Below the pieces are notes generated by a model. That model saw only the letters and a program-made list of their open reading frames with translations, did no database searches and was not told the DNA's origin. DNA of 64,000 nt, taken from positions 5,396,001 to 5,460,000 of the forward strand of contig NC_079884.1 in the NCBI RefSeq assembly GCF_029227915.1, written 5' to 3'. The stretch comes from Hydractinia symbiolongicarpus (taxonomy: Eukaryota; Cnidaria; Hydrozoa; Anthoathecata; Hydractiniidae). Position numbers and translations under genes: made by a program. Shown one piece after another: positions 12,250-25,400 of this stretch; positions within the stretch are counted from its first letter, which is position 1, and the number at the start of each line of letters is the position of its first letter.

Positions 12250-15086
12250 AAACTACAAGTCTTATGCGTTTTAGTGGTGAAAAAATAATTTAAAAAATCG
12301 TTCTGGAAATGAGTTTACTCACAGGGTACTTTCTTTGTATACATTCGACTATACGGGCCAAGCCCAGGATTTCCGGGAAATCGCGGGTTTTCGTTTTCCG
12401 GCGATTAAACCTCTTTCATTAAGCGTCTCATCAAAATTGAAAACATTTTTGAAAACTACAAGTTTCATGCGTTTTAGTGGTGAAAAAAAAATTTAAAAAA
12501 TCGTTCGGGAAATGAGTTTACTCCCTGGGTACTTTCTTTGTATACTTTTGACTATACGGGCCAAGCCCGGGATTTACGGGAAATCGCGGATTTTTGTTTG
12601 CCGGCGATTAAACTGCTTTTATTCAGCGTCTCATCAAAAATGAAAACATTCTTGAAAACTACAAGTCTCTTGCGTTTTAGTGTTGAAATAATAATTTAAA
12701 AAATCGTTTGGGAAATGAGTTTACTCCCTGGGTACTTTCTTTGTATACTTTTGACTATACGGCCGAGTCCAGGATTTACGGGAAATCGCAGGTTTTCGTT
12801 TGCCGGCGATTAAACTTCTTTTATTCAGCGTCTTATCAAAAATGAAAACATTTTTAAAAACTACAAGTCTCATGCGTTTTAGTGGTGAAAAAGTAATTTA
12901 AAAAATCGTTCGGGAAATGAGTTTACTCCCTGGGTACTTTCTTTGTATACTTTTGACTATACGGGCCGAGTCCGGGATTTACGGGAAATCGCGGATTTTC
13001 GTTTGCCGGCGATTAAACTTCTTTTATTCAGCGTCCCATCAAATATGAAAATATTTTTGAAAACTACAAGTCTCATGCGTTTAGTGGTAAAAAAATAATA
13101 TAAAAAATCGTTCGGGAAATGAGTTTACTCCATGGGTACTTTCTTTGTATACTTTTGACTATACGGGCCAAGCCCGGGATTTACGAGAAATCGCGGGTTT
13201 TCGTTTGCCGGCGATTAAACTGCTTTTATTCAGCGTCTCATCAAAAATGAAAACATTCTTGAAAACTACAAGTCTCATGAGTTTTAGTGGTGAAATAATA
13301 ATTTAAAAAATCGTTTGGGAAATGAGTTTACTCCCTGGGTACTTTCTTTGTATACTTTTGACTATACGGGCCAAGCCCGGGATTTACGGGAAATCGCGGG
13401 TTTTCGTTTGCCGGCGATTAAACTGCTTTTATTCAGCGTCTCATCAAAAATGAAAACATTCTTGAAAACTACAAGTCTCATGAGTTTTAGTGGTGAAATA
13501 ATAATTTAAAAAATCGTTTGGGAAATGAGTTTACTCCCTGGGTACTTTCTTTGTATACTTTTGACTATACGGGCCGAGTCCGGGATTTAGGGAAATCGCA
13601 GGTTTTCGTTTGCCGACGATTAAACTGCTTTTATTCAGCGTCTCATCAAAAATGAAAACATTTTTGAAAACTACAAGTCTTATGCGTTTTAGTGGTGAAA
13701 AAATAATTTAAAAAATCGTTCTGGAAATGAGTTTACTCACAGGGTACTTTCTTTGTATACATTCGACTATACGGGCCAAGCCCAGGATTTCCGGGAAATC
13801 GCGGGTTTTCGTTTTCCGGCGATTAAACCTCTTTCATTAAGCGTCTCATCAAAATTGAAAACATTTTTGAAAACTACAAGTTTCATGCGTTTTAGTGGTG
13901 AAAAAAAAATTTAAAAAATCGTTCGGGAAATGAGTTTACTCCCTGGGTACTTTCTTTGTATACTTTTGACTATACGGGCCAAGCCCGGGATTTACGGGAA
14001 ATCGCGGATTTTCGTTTGCCGGCGATTAAACTGCTTTTATTCAGCGTCTCATCAAAAATGAAAACATTCTTGAAAACTACAAGTCTCTTGCGTTTTAGTG
14101 TTGAAATAATAATTTAAAAAATCGTTTGGGAAATGAGTTTACTCCCTGGGTACTTTCTTTGTATACTTTTGACTATACGGCCGAGTCCAGGATTTACGGG
14201 AAATCGCAGGTTTTCGTTTGCCGGCGATTAAACTTCTTTTATTCAGCGTCTTATCAAAAATGAAAACATTTTTAAAAACTACAAGTCTCATGCGTTTTAG
14301 TGGTGAAAAAGTAATTTAAAAAATCGTTCGGGAAATGAGTTTACTCCCTGGGTACTTTCTTTGTATACTTTTGACTATACGGGCCGAGTCCGGGATTTAC
14401 GGGAAATCGCGGATTTTCGTTTGCCGGCGATTAAACTTCTTTTATTCAGCGTCCCATCAAATATGAAAATATTTTTGAAAACTACAAGTCTCATGCGTTT
14501 AGTGGTAAAAAAATAATATAAAAAATCGTTCGGGAAATGAGTTTACTCCATGGGTACTTTCTTTGTATACTTTTGACTATACGGGCCAAGCCCGGGATTT
14601 ACGAGAAATCGCGGGTTTTCGTTTGCCGGCGATTAAACTGCTTTTATTCAGCGTCTCATCAAAAATGAAAACATTCTTGAAAACTACAAGTCTCATGAGT
14701 TTTAGTGGTGAAATAATAATTTAAAAAATCGTTTGGGAAATGAGTTTACTCCCTGGGTACTTTCTTTGTATACTTTTGACTATACGGGCCAAGCCCGGGA
14801 TTTACGGGAAATCGCGGGTTTTCGTTTGCCGGCGATTAAACTGCTTTTATTCAGCGTCTCATCAAAAATGAAAACATTCTTGAAAACTACAAGTCTCATG
14901 AGTTTTAGTGGTGAAATAATAATTTAAAAAATCGTTTGGGAAATGAGTTTACTCCCTGGGTACTTTCTTTGTATACTTTTGACTATACGGGCCGAGTCCG
15001 GGATTTAGGGAAATCGCAGGTTTTCGTTTGCCGACGATTAAACTGCTTTTATTCAGCGTCTCATCAAAAATGAAAACATTTTTGAA
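12250..15086. repeat. Higher-order repeat, 7 monomers (1,418 bp) in two copies
   Basis: Sequence from about 12250 to 13668 is repeated from about 13669 to 15086. Rare variants recur at the same offset, such as TCCATGGG at 13129 and 14547, and CAGGATTTCCGGG followed later by a CTTGCG variant. Boundaries are approximate. Confidence 0.8.
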
Positions 15087-18000
15087 AACTACAAGTCTCA
15101 TGCGTTTTAGTGGTGAAAAAGTAATTTAAAAAATCGTTCGGGAAATGAGTTTACTCCCTGGGTACTTTCTTTGTATACTTTTGACTATACGGGCCAAGCC
15201 CGGGATTTACGGGAAATCGCGGGTTTTCGTTTGCCGGCGATTAAACTGCTTTTATTCAGCGTCTCATCAAAAATGAAAACATTCTTGAAAACTACAAGTC
15301 TCTTGCGTTTTAGTGGTGAAATAATAATTTAAAAAATCGTTTGGGAAATGAGTTTACTCCCTGGGTACTTTCTTTGTATACTTTTGACTATACGGGCCAA
15401 GCCCGGGATTTACGGGAAATCGCAGGTTTTCGTTTGCTGACGAATAAACTTCTTTTATTCAGCGTCTTATCAAAAATGAAAACATTTTTAAAAACTACAA
15501 GTCTCATGCGTTTTAGTGGTGAAAAAGTAATTTAGAAAATCGTTCGGGAAATGAGTTTACTCCCTGGGTACTTTCTTTGTATACTTTTGACTATACGGGC
15601 CGAGTCCGGGATTTACGGGAAATCGCGGATTTTCGTTTGCCGGCGATTAAACTTCTTTTATTCAGCGTCCCATCAAATATGAAAATATTTTTGAAAACTA
15701 CAAGTCTCATGCGTTTAGTGGTAAAAAAATAATATAAAAAATCGTTCGGGAAATGAGTTTACTCCCTGGGTACTTTCTTTGTATACTTTTGACTATACGG
15801 GCCAAGCCCGGGATTTACGGGAAATCGCAGGTTTTCGTTTGCCGGCGATTAAACTTCTTTTATTCAGCGTCTTATCAAAAATGAAAACATTTTTAAAAAC
15901 TACAAGTCTCATGCGTTTTAGTGGTGAAAAAGTAATTTAAAAAATCGTTCGGGAAATGAGTTTACTCCCTGGGTACTTTCTTTGTATACTTTTGACTATA
16001 CGGGCCGAGTCCGGGATTTACGGGAAATCGCGGATTTTCGTTTGCCGGCGATTAAACTTCTTTTATTCAGCGTCCCATCAAATATGAAAATATTTTTGAA
16101 AACTACAAGTCTCATGCGTTTAGTGGTAAAAAAATAATATAAAAAATCGTTCGGGAAATGAGTTTACTCCCTGGGTACTTTCTTTGTATACTTTTGACTA
16201 TACGGGCCAAGCCCGGGATATACGGGAAATCGCGGGTTTTCGTTTGCCGGCGAATAAACTTCTTTTATTCTGCGTTTCATCAAAAATGAAAACATTTTTA
16301 AAAACTACAAGTCTTATGCGTTTTAGTGGTGAAAAAATAATTTAAAAAATCGTTCTGGAAATGAGTTTACTCACAGGGTACTTTCTTTGTATACATTCGA
16401 CTATACGGGCCAAGCCCGGGATTTACGGGAAATCGCGGGTTTTCGTTTTCCGGCGATTAAACCTCTTTCATTAAGCGTCTCATCAAAAATGAAAACATTT
16501 TTAAAAACTACAAGTCTCATGCGTTTTAGTGGTGAAAAAAAATTTAAAAAATCGTTCGGGAAATGAGTTTACTCCCTGGGTACTTTCATTGTATACATTC
16601 GACTATACGGGCCAAGCCCTGGATTCACGGGAAAACGCGGGATTTCGTTTGCCGGCGATTAAACCTCTTTCATTAAGCGTCTCATCAAAAATGAAAACAT
16701 TTTTGAAAACTACAAATCTCATGCGTTTTAGTGGTGAAAAGATAATTTTAAAAATCGTTCGGGAAATGAGTTTACTCCCTGGGTACTTTCTTTGTATACT
16801 TTTGACTATACGGGCCGAGTCCGGGATTTACGGGAAATCGCGGATTTTCGTTTGCTGGCGATTAAACTTCTTTTATTCAGCGTCCCATCAAATATGAAAA
16901 TATTTTTGAAAACTACAAGTCTCATGCGTTTAGTGGTAAAAAAATAATATAAAAAATCGTTCGGGAAATGAGTTTACTCACAGGGTACTTTCTTTGTATA
17001 CATTCGACTATACGGGCCAAGCCCGGGATTTACGGGAAATCGCGGGTTTTCGTTTTCCGGCGATTAAACCTCTTTCATTAAGCGTCTCATCAAAAATGAA
17101 AACATTTTTAAAAACTACAAGTCTCATGCGTTTTAGTGGTGAAAAAAAATTTAAAAAATCGTTCGGGAAATGAGTTTACTCCCTGGGTACTTTCTTTGTA
17201 TACATTCGACTATACGGGCCAAGCCCTGGATTTACGGGAAAACGCGGGATTTCGTTTGCCGGCGATTAAACCTCTTTCATTAAGTGTCTCATCAAAAATG
17301 AAAACATTTTTGAAAACTACAAGTCTCATGCGTTTTAGTGGTGAAAAAATAATTTTAAAAATCGTTCGGGAAATGAGTTTACTCCCTGGGTACTTTCTTT
17401 GTATACTTTTGACTATACGGGCCGAGTCCGGGATTTACGGGAAATCGCGGATTCTCGTTTGCTGGCGATTAAACTTCTTTTATTCAGCGTCCCATCAAAT
17501 ATGAAAATATTTTTGAAAACTACAAGTCTCATGCGTTTAGTGGTAAAAAAATAATATAAAAAATCGTTCGGGAAAGGAGTTTACTCCCTGGGTACTTTCT
17601 TTGTATACTTTTGACTATACGGGCCAAGCCCGGGATATACGGGAAATCGCGGGTTTTCGTTTGCCGGCGATTAAACTTCTTTTATTCAGCGTCTCATCAA
17701 AAATGAAAACATTTTTAAAAACTACAAGTCCTATGCGTTTTAGTGGTGAAAAAATAATTTAAAAAATCGTTCTGGAAATGAGTTTACTCACAGGGTACTT
17801 TCTTTGTATACATTCGACTATACGGGCCAAGCCCAGGATTTCCGGGAAATCGCGGGTTTTCGTTTTCCGGCGATTAAACCTCTTTCATTAAGCGTCTCAT
17901 CAAAATTGAAAACATTTTTGAAAACTACAAGTTTCATGCGTTTTAGTTTTAAAAAAAAAATTTAAAAAATCGTTCGGGAAATGAGTTTACTCCCTGGGTA

Positions 18001-20029
18001 CTTTCTTTGTATACTTTTGACTATACGGGCCAAGCCCGGGATTTACGGGAAATCGCGGGTTTTCGTTTGCCGGCGATTAAACTGCTTTTATTCAGCGTCT
18101 CATCAAAAATGAAAACATTCTTGAAAACTACAAGTCTCATGAGTTTTAGTGGTGAAATAATAATTTAAAAAATCGTTTGGGAAATGAGTTTACTCCCTGG
18201 GTACTTTCTTTGTATACTTTTGACTATACGGGCCGAGTCCGGGATTTAGGGAAATCGCAGGTTTTCGTTTGCCGACGATTAAACTGCTTTTATTCAGCGT
18301 CTCATCAAAAATGAAAACATTTTTGAAAACTACAAGTCTCATGCGTTTTAGTGGTGAAAAAGTAATTTAAAAAATCGTTCGGGAAATGAGTTTACTCCCT
18401 GGGTACTTTCTTTGTATACTTTTGACTATACGGGCCAAGCCCGGGATTTACAGGAAATCGCGGGTTTTCGTTTGCCGGCGATTAAACTGCTTTTATTCAG
18501 CGTCTCATCAAAAATGAAAACATTCTTGAAAACTACAAGTCTCTTGCGTTTTAGTGGTGAAATAATAATTTAAAAAATCGTTTGGGAAATGAGTTTACTC
18601 CCTGGGTACTTTCTTTGTATACTTTTGACTATACGGCCGAGTCCAGGATTTACGGGAAATCGCAGGTTTTCGTTTGCCGGCGATTAAACTTCTTTTATTC
18701 AGCGTCTTATCAAAAATGAAAACATTTTTAAAAACTACAAGTCTCATGCGTTTTAGTGGTGAAAAAGTAATTTAAAAAATCGTTCGGGAAATGAGTTTAC
18801 TCCCTGGGTACTTTCTTTGTATACTTTTGACTATACGGGCCGAGTCCGGGATTTACGGGAAATCGCGGATTTTCGTTTGCCGGCGATTAAACTTCTTTTA
18901 TTCAGCGTCCCATCAAATATGAAAATATTTTTGAAAACTACAAGTCTCATGCGTTTAGTGGTAAAAAAATAATATAAAAAATCGTTCGGGAAATGAGTTT
19001 ACTCCCTGGGTACTTTCTTTGTATACTTTTGACTATACGGGCCAAGCCCGGGATATACGGGAAATCGCGGGTTTTCGTTTGCCGGCGATTAAACTTCTTT
19101 TATTCAGCGTTTCATCAAAAATGAAAACATTTTTAAAAACTACAAGTCTTATGCGTTTTAGTGGTGAAAAAATAATTTAAAAAATCGTTCTGGAAATGAG
19201 TTTACTCACAGGGTACTTTCTTTGTATACATTCGACTATACGGGCCAAGCCCGGGATTTCCGGGAAATCGCGGGTTTTCGTTTTCCGGCGATTAAACTTC
19301 TTTCATTAAGCGTCTCATCAAAATTGAAAACATTTTTGAAAACTACAAGTTTCATGCGTTTTAGTGGTGAAAAAAAATTTAAAAAATCGTTCGGGAAATG
19401 AGTTTACTCGCTGGGTACTTTCTTTGTATACTTTTGACTATACGGGCCAAGCCCGGGATTTACGGGAAATCGCGGGTTTTCGTTTGCCGGCGATTAAACT
19501 GCTTTTATTCAGCGTCTCATCAAAAATGAAAACATTCTTGAAAACTACAAGTCTCATGAGTTTTAGTGGTGAAATAATAATTTAAAAAATCGTTTGGGAA
19601 ATGAGTTTACTCCCTGGGTACTTTCTTTGTATACTTTTGACTATACGGGCCGAGTCCGGGATTTAGGGAAATCGCAGGTTTTCGTTTGCCGACGATTAAA
19701 CTGCTTTTATTCAGCGTCTCATCAAAAATGAAAACATTTTTGAAAACTACAAGTCTCATGCGTTTTAGTGGTGAAAAAGTAATTTAAAAAATCGTTCGGG
19801 AAATGAGTTTACTCCCTGGGTACTTTCTTTGTATACTTTTGACTATACGGGCCAATCCCGGGATTTACGGGAAATCGCGGGTTTTCGTTTGCCGGCGATT
19901 AAACTGCTTTTATTCAGCGTCTCATCAAAAATAAAAACATTCTTGAAAACTACAAGTCTCTTGCGTTTTAGTGGTGAAATAATAATTTAAAAAATCGTTT
20001 GGGAAATGAGTTTACTCCCTGGGTACTTT

Positions 20030-22457
20030 CTTTGTATACTTTTGACTATACGGCCGAGTCCAGGATTTACGGGAAATCGCAGGTTTTCGTTTGCCGGCGA
20101 TTAAACTTCTTTTATTCAGCGTCTTATCAAAAATGAAAACATTTTTAAAAACTACAAGTCTCATGCGTTTTAGTTGTGAAAAAGTAATTTAAAAAATCGT
20201 TCGGGAAATGAGTTTACTCCCTGGGTACTTTCTTTGTATACTTTTGAATATACGGGCCAAGCCGTTATTTACGGGAAATCGCGGGTTGTCGTTTGCCGGC
20301 GATTAAACTTCTTTTATTCAGCGTCTCATCAAAAATGAAAACATTTTTAAAAACTACAGGTCTTATGCGTTTTAGTGGTGAAAAAATAATTTAAAAAATC
20401 GTTCGGGAAATGCGTTTACTCACAGGGTACTTTCTTTGTATACTTTTGACTATACGGGCCGAGTCCGGGATTTACGGGAAATCGCGGATTTTCGTTTGCC
20501 GGCGATTAAACTTCTTTTATTCAGCGTCCCATCAAATATGAAAATATTTTTGAAAACTACAAGTCTCATGCGTTTAGTGGTAAAAAAATAATATAAAAAA
20601 TCGTTCGGGAAATGAGTTTACTCCCTGGGTACTTTCTTTGTATACTTTTGACTATACGGGCCAAGCCCGGGATATACGGGAAATCGCGGGTTTTCGTTTG
20701 CCAGCGATTAAACTTCTTTTATTCAGCGTCTCATCAAAAATGAAAACATTTTCAAAAACTACAAGTCTTATGCGTTTTAGTGGTGAAAAAATAATTTAAA
20801 AAATCGTTCGGGAAATGAGTTTACTCCCTGGGTACTTTCTTTGTATACTTTTGACTATACGGGCCAAGCCCGGGATATACGGGAAATCGCGGGTTTTCGT
20901 TTGCCAGCGATTAAACTTCTTTTATTCAGCGTCTCATCAAAAATGAAAACATTTTCAAAAACTACAAGTCTTATGCGTTTTAGTGGTGAAAAAATAATTT
21001 AAAAAATCGTTCTGAAAATGAGTTTAATCACAGGGTACTTTCTTTATATACATTCGACTATACGTGCCAAGCCCGGGATTTACGGGGAATCGCGGGTTTT
21101 CGTTTGCCGGCGATTAAACTTCTTTTATTCAGCGTCCCATCAAATATGAAAATATTTTTGAAAACTACAAGTCTCATGCGTTTAGTGGTAAAAAAATAAT
21201 ATAAAAAATCGTACGGGAAATGAGTTTACTCCCTGGGTACTTTCTTTGTATACTTTTGACTATACGGCCGAGTCCAGGATTTACGGGAAATCGCAGGTTT
21301 TCGTTTGCCGGCGATTAAACTTCTTTTATTCAGCGTCTTATCAAAAATGAAAACATTTTTAAAAACTACAAGTCTCATGCGTTTTAGTTGTGAAAAAGTA
21401 ATTTAAAAAATCGTTCGGGAAATGAGTTTACTCCCTGGGTACTTTCTTTGTATACTTTTGAATATACGGGCCAAGCCGTTATTTACGGGAAATCGCGGGT
21501 TGTCGTTTGCCGGCGATTAAACTTCTTTTATTCAGCGTCTCATCAAAAATGAAAACATTTTTAAAAACTACAGGTCTTATGCGTTTTAGTGGTGAAAAAA
21601 TAATTTAAAAAATCGTTCGGGAAATGCGTTTACTCACAGGGTACTTTCTTTGTATACTTTTGACTATACGGGCCGAGTCCGGGATTTACGGGAAATCGCG
21701 GATTTTCGTTTGCCGGCGATTAAACTTCTTTTATTCAGCGTCCCATCAAATATGAAAATATTTTTGAAAACTACAAGTCTCATGCGTTTAGTGGTAAAAA
21801 AATAATATAAAAAATCGTTCGGGAAATGAGTTTACTCCCTGGGTACTTTCTTTGTATACTTTTGACTATACGGGCCAAGCCCGGGATATACGGGAAATCG
21901 CGGGTTTTCGTTTGCCAGCGATTAAACTTCTTTTATTCAGCGTCTCATCAAAAATGAAAACATTTTCAAAAACTACAAGTCTTATGCGTTTTAGTGGTGA
22001 AAAAATAATTTAAAAAATCGTTCGGGAAATGAGTTTACTCCCTGGGTACTTTCTTTGTATACTTTTGACTATACGGGCCAAGCCCGGGATATACGGGAAA
22101 TCGCGGGTTTTCGTTTGCCAGCGATTAAACTTCTTTTATTCAGCGTCTCATCAAAAATGAAAACATTTTCAAAAACTACAAGTCTTATGCGTTTTAGTGG
22201 TGAAAAAATAATTTAAAAAATCGTTCTGAAAATGAGTTTAATCACAGGGTACTTTCTTTATATACATTCGACTATACGTGCCAAGCCCGGGATTTACGGG
22301 AAATCGCGGGTTTTCGTTTGCCGGCGATTAAACTTCTTTTATTCAGCGTCCCATCAAATATGAAAATATTTTTGAAAACTACAAGTCTCATGCGTTTAGT
22401 GGTAAAAAAATAATATAAAAAATCGTACGGGAAATGAGTTTACTCCCTGGGTACTTT
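20030..22457. repeat. Higher-order repeat, 6 monomers (1,214 bp) in two copies
   Basis: The variants GCCGTTATTT (20261 and 21475) and GTACGGG (21211 and about 22425) recur 1,214 bases apart, with the order of monomer types conserved between them. Boundaries are approximate. Confidence 0.8.
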
Positions 22458-25400
22458 CTTTGTATACTTTTGACTATACGGGCCAAGCCCGGGATATACG
22501 GGAAATCGCGTGTTTTCGTTTGCCAGCGATTAAACTTCTTTTATTCAGCGTCTCATCAAAAATGAAAACATTTTTAAAAACTACAAGTCTTATGCGTTTT
22601 AGTGGTGAAAAAATAATTTAAAAAATCGTTCTGGAAATGAGTTTACTCCCTGGGTACTTTCTTTGTATACTTTTGACTATACGGGCCGAGTCCGGGATTT
22701 AGGGAAATCGCAGGTTTTCGTTTGCCGGCGATTTAACTTCTTTTATTCAGCGTCTCATCAAAAATGAAAACATTTTTAAAAACTACAGGTCTTATGCGTT
22801 TTAGTGGTGAAAAAATAATTTAAAAAATCGTTCTGGAAATGAGTTTACTCACAGGGTACTTTCTTTATATACATTCGACTATACGTGCCAAGCCTGGGAT
22901 TTACGGGAAATCGCGGGTTTTCGTTTGCCGGCGATTAAACTGCTTTTATTCAGCGTCTCATCAAAAATGAAAACATTCTTGAAAACTACAAGTCTCATGC
23001 GTTTTAGTGGTGAAATAATAATTTAAAAAATCGTTTGGGAAATAAGTTTACTCCCTTGGTACTTTCTTTGTATACTTTTGACTATACGGGCAGAGTCCAG
23101 GATTTACGGGAAATCGCAGGTTTTCGTTTGCCGGCGATTAAACTTCTTTTATTCAGCGTCTCATCAAAAATGAAAACATTTTTAAAAACTGCAAGTCTCA
23201 TGCGTTTTAGTGGTGAAAAAGTAATTTAAAAAATCGTTCGGGAAATGAGTTTGCTCCCTGGGTACTTTCTTTGTATACTTTTGACTATACGGGCCAAGCC
23301 GGGATTTACGGGAAATCGCGGGTTTTCGTTTGCCGGCGATTAAACTTTTTTTTATTCAGCGTCTCATCAAAAATGAAAACATTTTTAAAAACTACAAGTC
23401 TTATGCGTTTTAGTGGTGAAAAAATAATTTAAAAAATCGTTCTGGAAATGAGTTTACTCATAGGGTACTTTCTTTGTATACATTCGACTATACGGGCCAA
23501 GCCCGGGATTTACGGGAAATCGCGGGTTTTCGTTTTCCGGCGATTAAACCTCTTTCATTAAGCGTCTCATCAAAAATGAAAACATTTTTAAAAACTACAA
23601 GTCCCATGCGTTTTAGTGGTGAAAAAAAAATTTAAAAAATCGTTCGGGAAATGAGTTTACTCCCTGGGTACCTTCTTTGTATACATTCGACTATACGGGC
23701 CAAGCCCCGGATTTACGGGAAAACGCGGGATTTCGTTTGCCGGCGATTAAACCTCTTTCATTAAGCGTCTCATCAAAAATGAAAACATTTTTGAAAACTA
23801 CAAGTCTCATGCGTTTTAGTGGTGAAAAAATAATTTAAAAAATCGTTCGGGAAATGAGTTTACTCCCTGGGTACTTTCTTTGTATACTTTTGACTATACG
23901 TGCCAAGCCCGGGATTTACGGGAAATCGCGGGTTTTCGTTTGCCGGCGATTAAACTTTTTTTATTCAGCGTCTCATCAAAAATGAAAACATTTTTAAAAA
24001 CTACAAGTCTTATGCGTTTTAGTGGTGAAAAAATAATTTAAAAAATCGCTCTGGAAATGAGTTTACTCACAGGGTACTTTCTTTGTATACATTCGACTAT
24101 ACGGGCTAAGCCCGGGATTTACGGGAAATCGCGGGTTTTCGTTTTCCGGCGACTAAACCTCTTTCATTAAGCGTCTCATCAAAAATGAAAACATTTTTAA
24201 AAACTACAAGTCTCATGCGTTTTAGTGGTGAAAAATAAATTTAAAAAATCGTTCGGGAAATGAGTTTACTCCCTGGGTACTTTCTTTGTATACTTTTGAC
24301 TATACGGGCCAAGCCCGGGATTTACGGGAAATCGCGGGTTTTCGTTTGCCGGCGATTAAACTGCTTTTATTCAGCATCTCATCAAAAATGAAAACATTCT
24401 TAAAAACTACAAGTCTCATGAGTTTTAGTGGTGAAATAATAATTTAAAAAATCGTTTGGGAAATGAGTTTACTCCCTGGGTACTTTCTTTGTATACTTTT
24501 GACTATACGGGCCGAGTCCGGGATTTAGGGAAATCGCAGGTTTTCGTTTGCCGGCGATTAAACTGCTTTTATTCAGCGTCTCATCAAAAATGAAAACATT
24601 TTTGAAAACTACAAGTCTCATGCGTTTTAGTGGTGAAAAAGTAATTTAAAAAATCGTCCGGGAAATGAGTTTACTCCCTGGGTACTTTCTTTGTATACTT
24701 TTGACTATACGGGCCAAGCCCGGGATTTACGGGAAATCGCGGGTTTTCGTTTGCCGGCGATTAAACTGCTTTTATTCAGCGTCTCATCAAAAATGAAAAC
24801 ATTCTTGAAAACTACAAGTCTCTTGCGTTTTAGTGGTGAAATAATAATTTAAAAAATCGTTTGGGAAATGAGTTTACTCCCTGGGTACTTTCTTTGTATA
24901 CTTTTGACTATACGGCCGAGTCCAGGATTTACGGGAAATCGCAGGTTTTCGTTTGCCGGCGATTAAACTTCTTTTATTCAGCGTCTTATCAAAAATGAAA
25001 ACATTTTTAAAAACTACAAGGCTCATGCGTTTTAGTGGTGAAAAAATAATTTAAAAAATTGTTCGGGAAATGAGTTTACTCCCTGGGTACTTTCTTTGTA
25101 TACTTTTGACTATACGTGCCAAGCCCGGGATTTACGGGAAATCGCGGGTTTTCGTTTGCCGGCGATTAAACTTTTTTTATTCAGCGTCTCATCAAAAATG
25201 AAAACATTTTTAAAAACTACAAGTCTTATGCGTTTTAGTGGTGAAAAAATAATTTAAAAAATCGCTCTGGAAATGAGTTTACTCACAGGGTACTTTCTTT
25301 GTATACATTCGACTATACGGGCTAAGCCCGGGATTTACGGGAAATCGCGGGTTTTCGTTTTCCGGCGACTAAACCTCTTTCATTAAGCGTCTCATCAAAA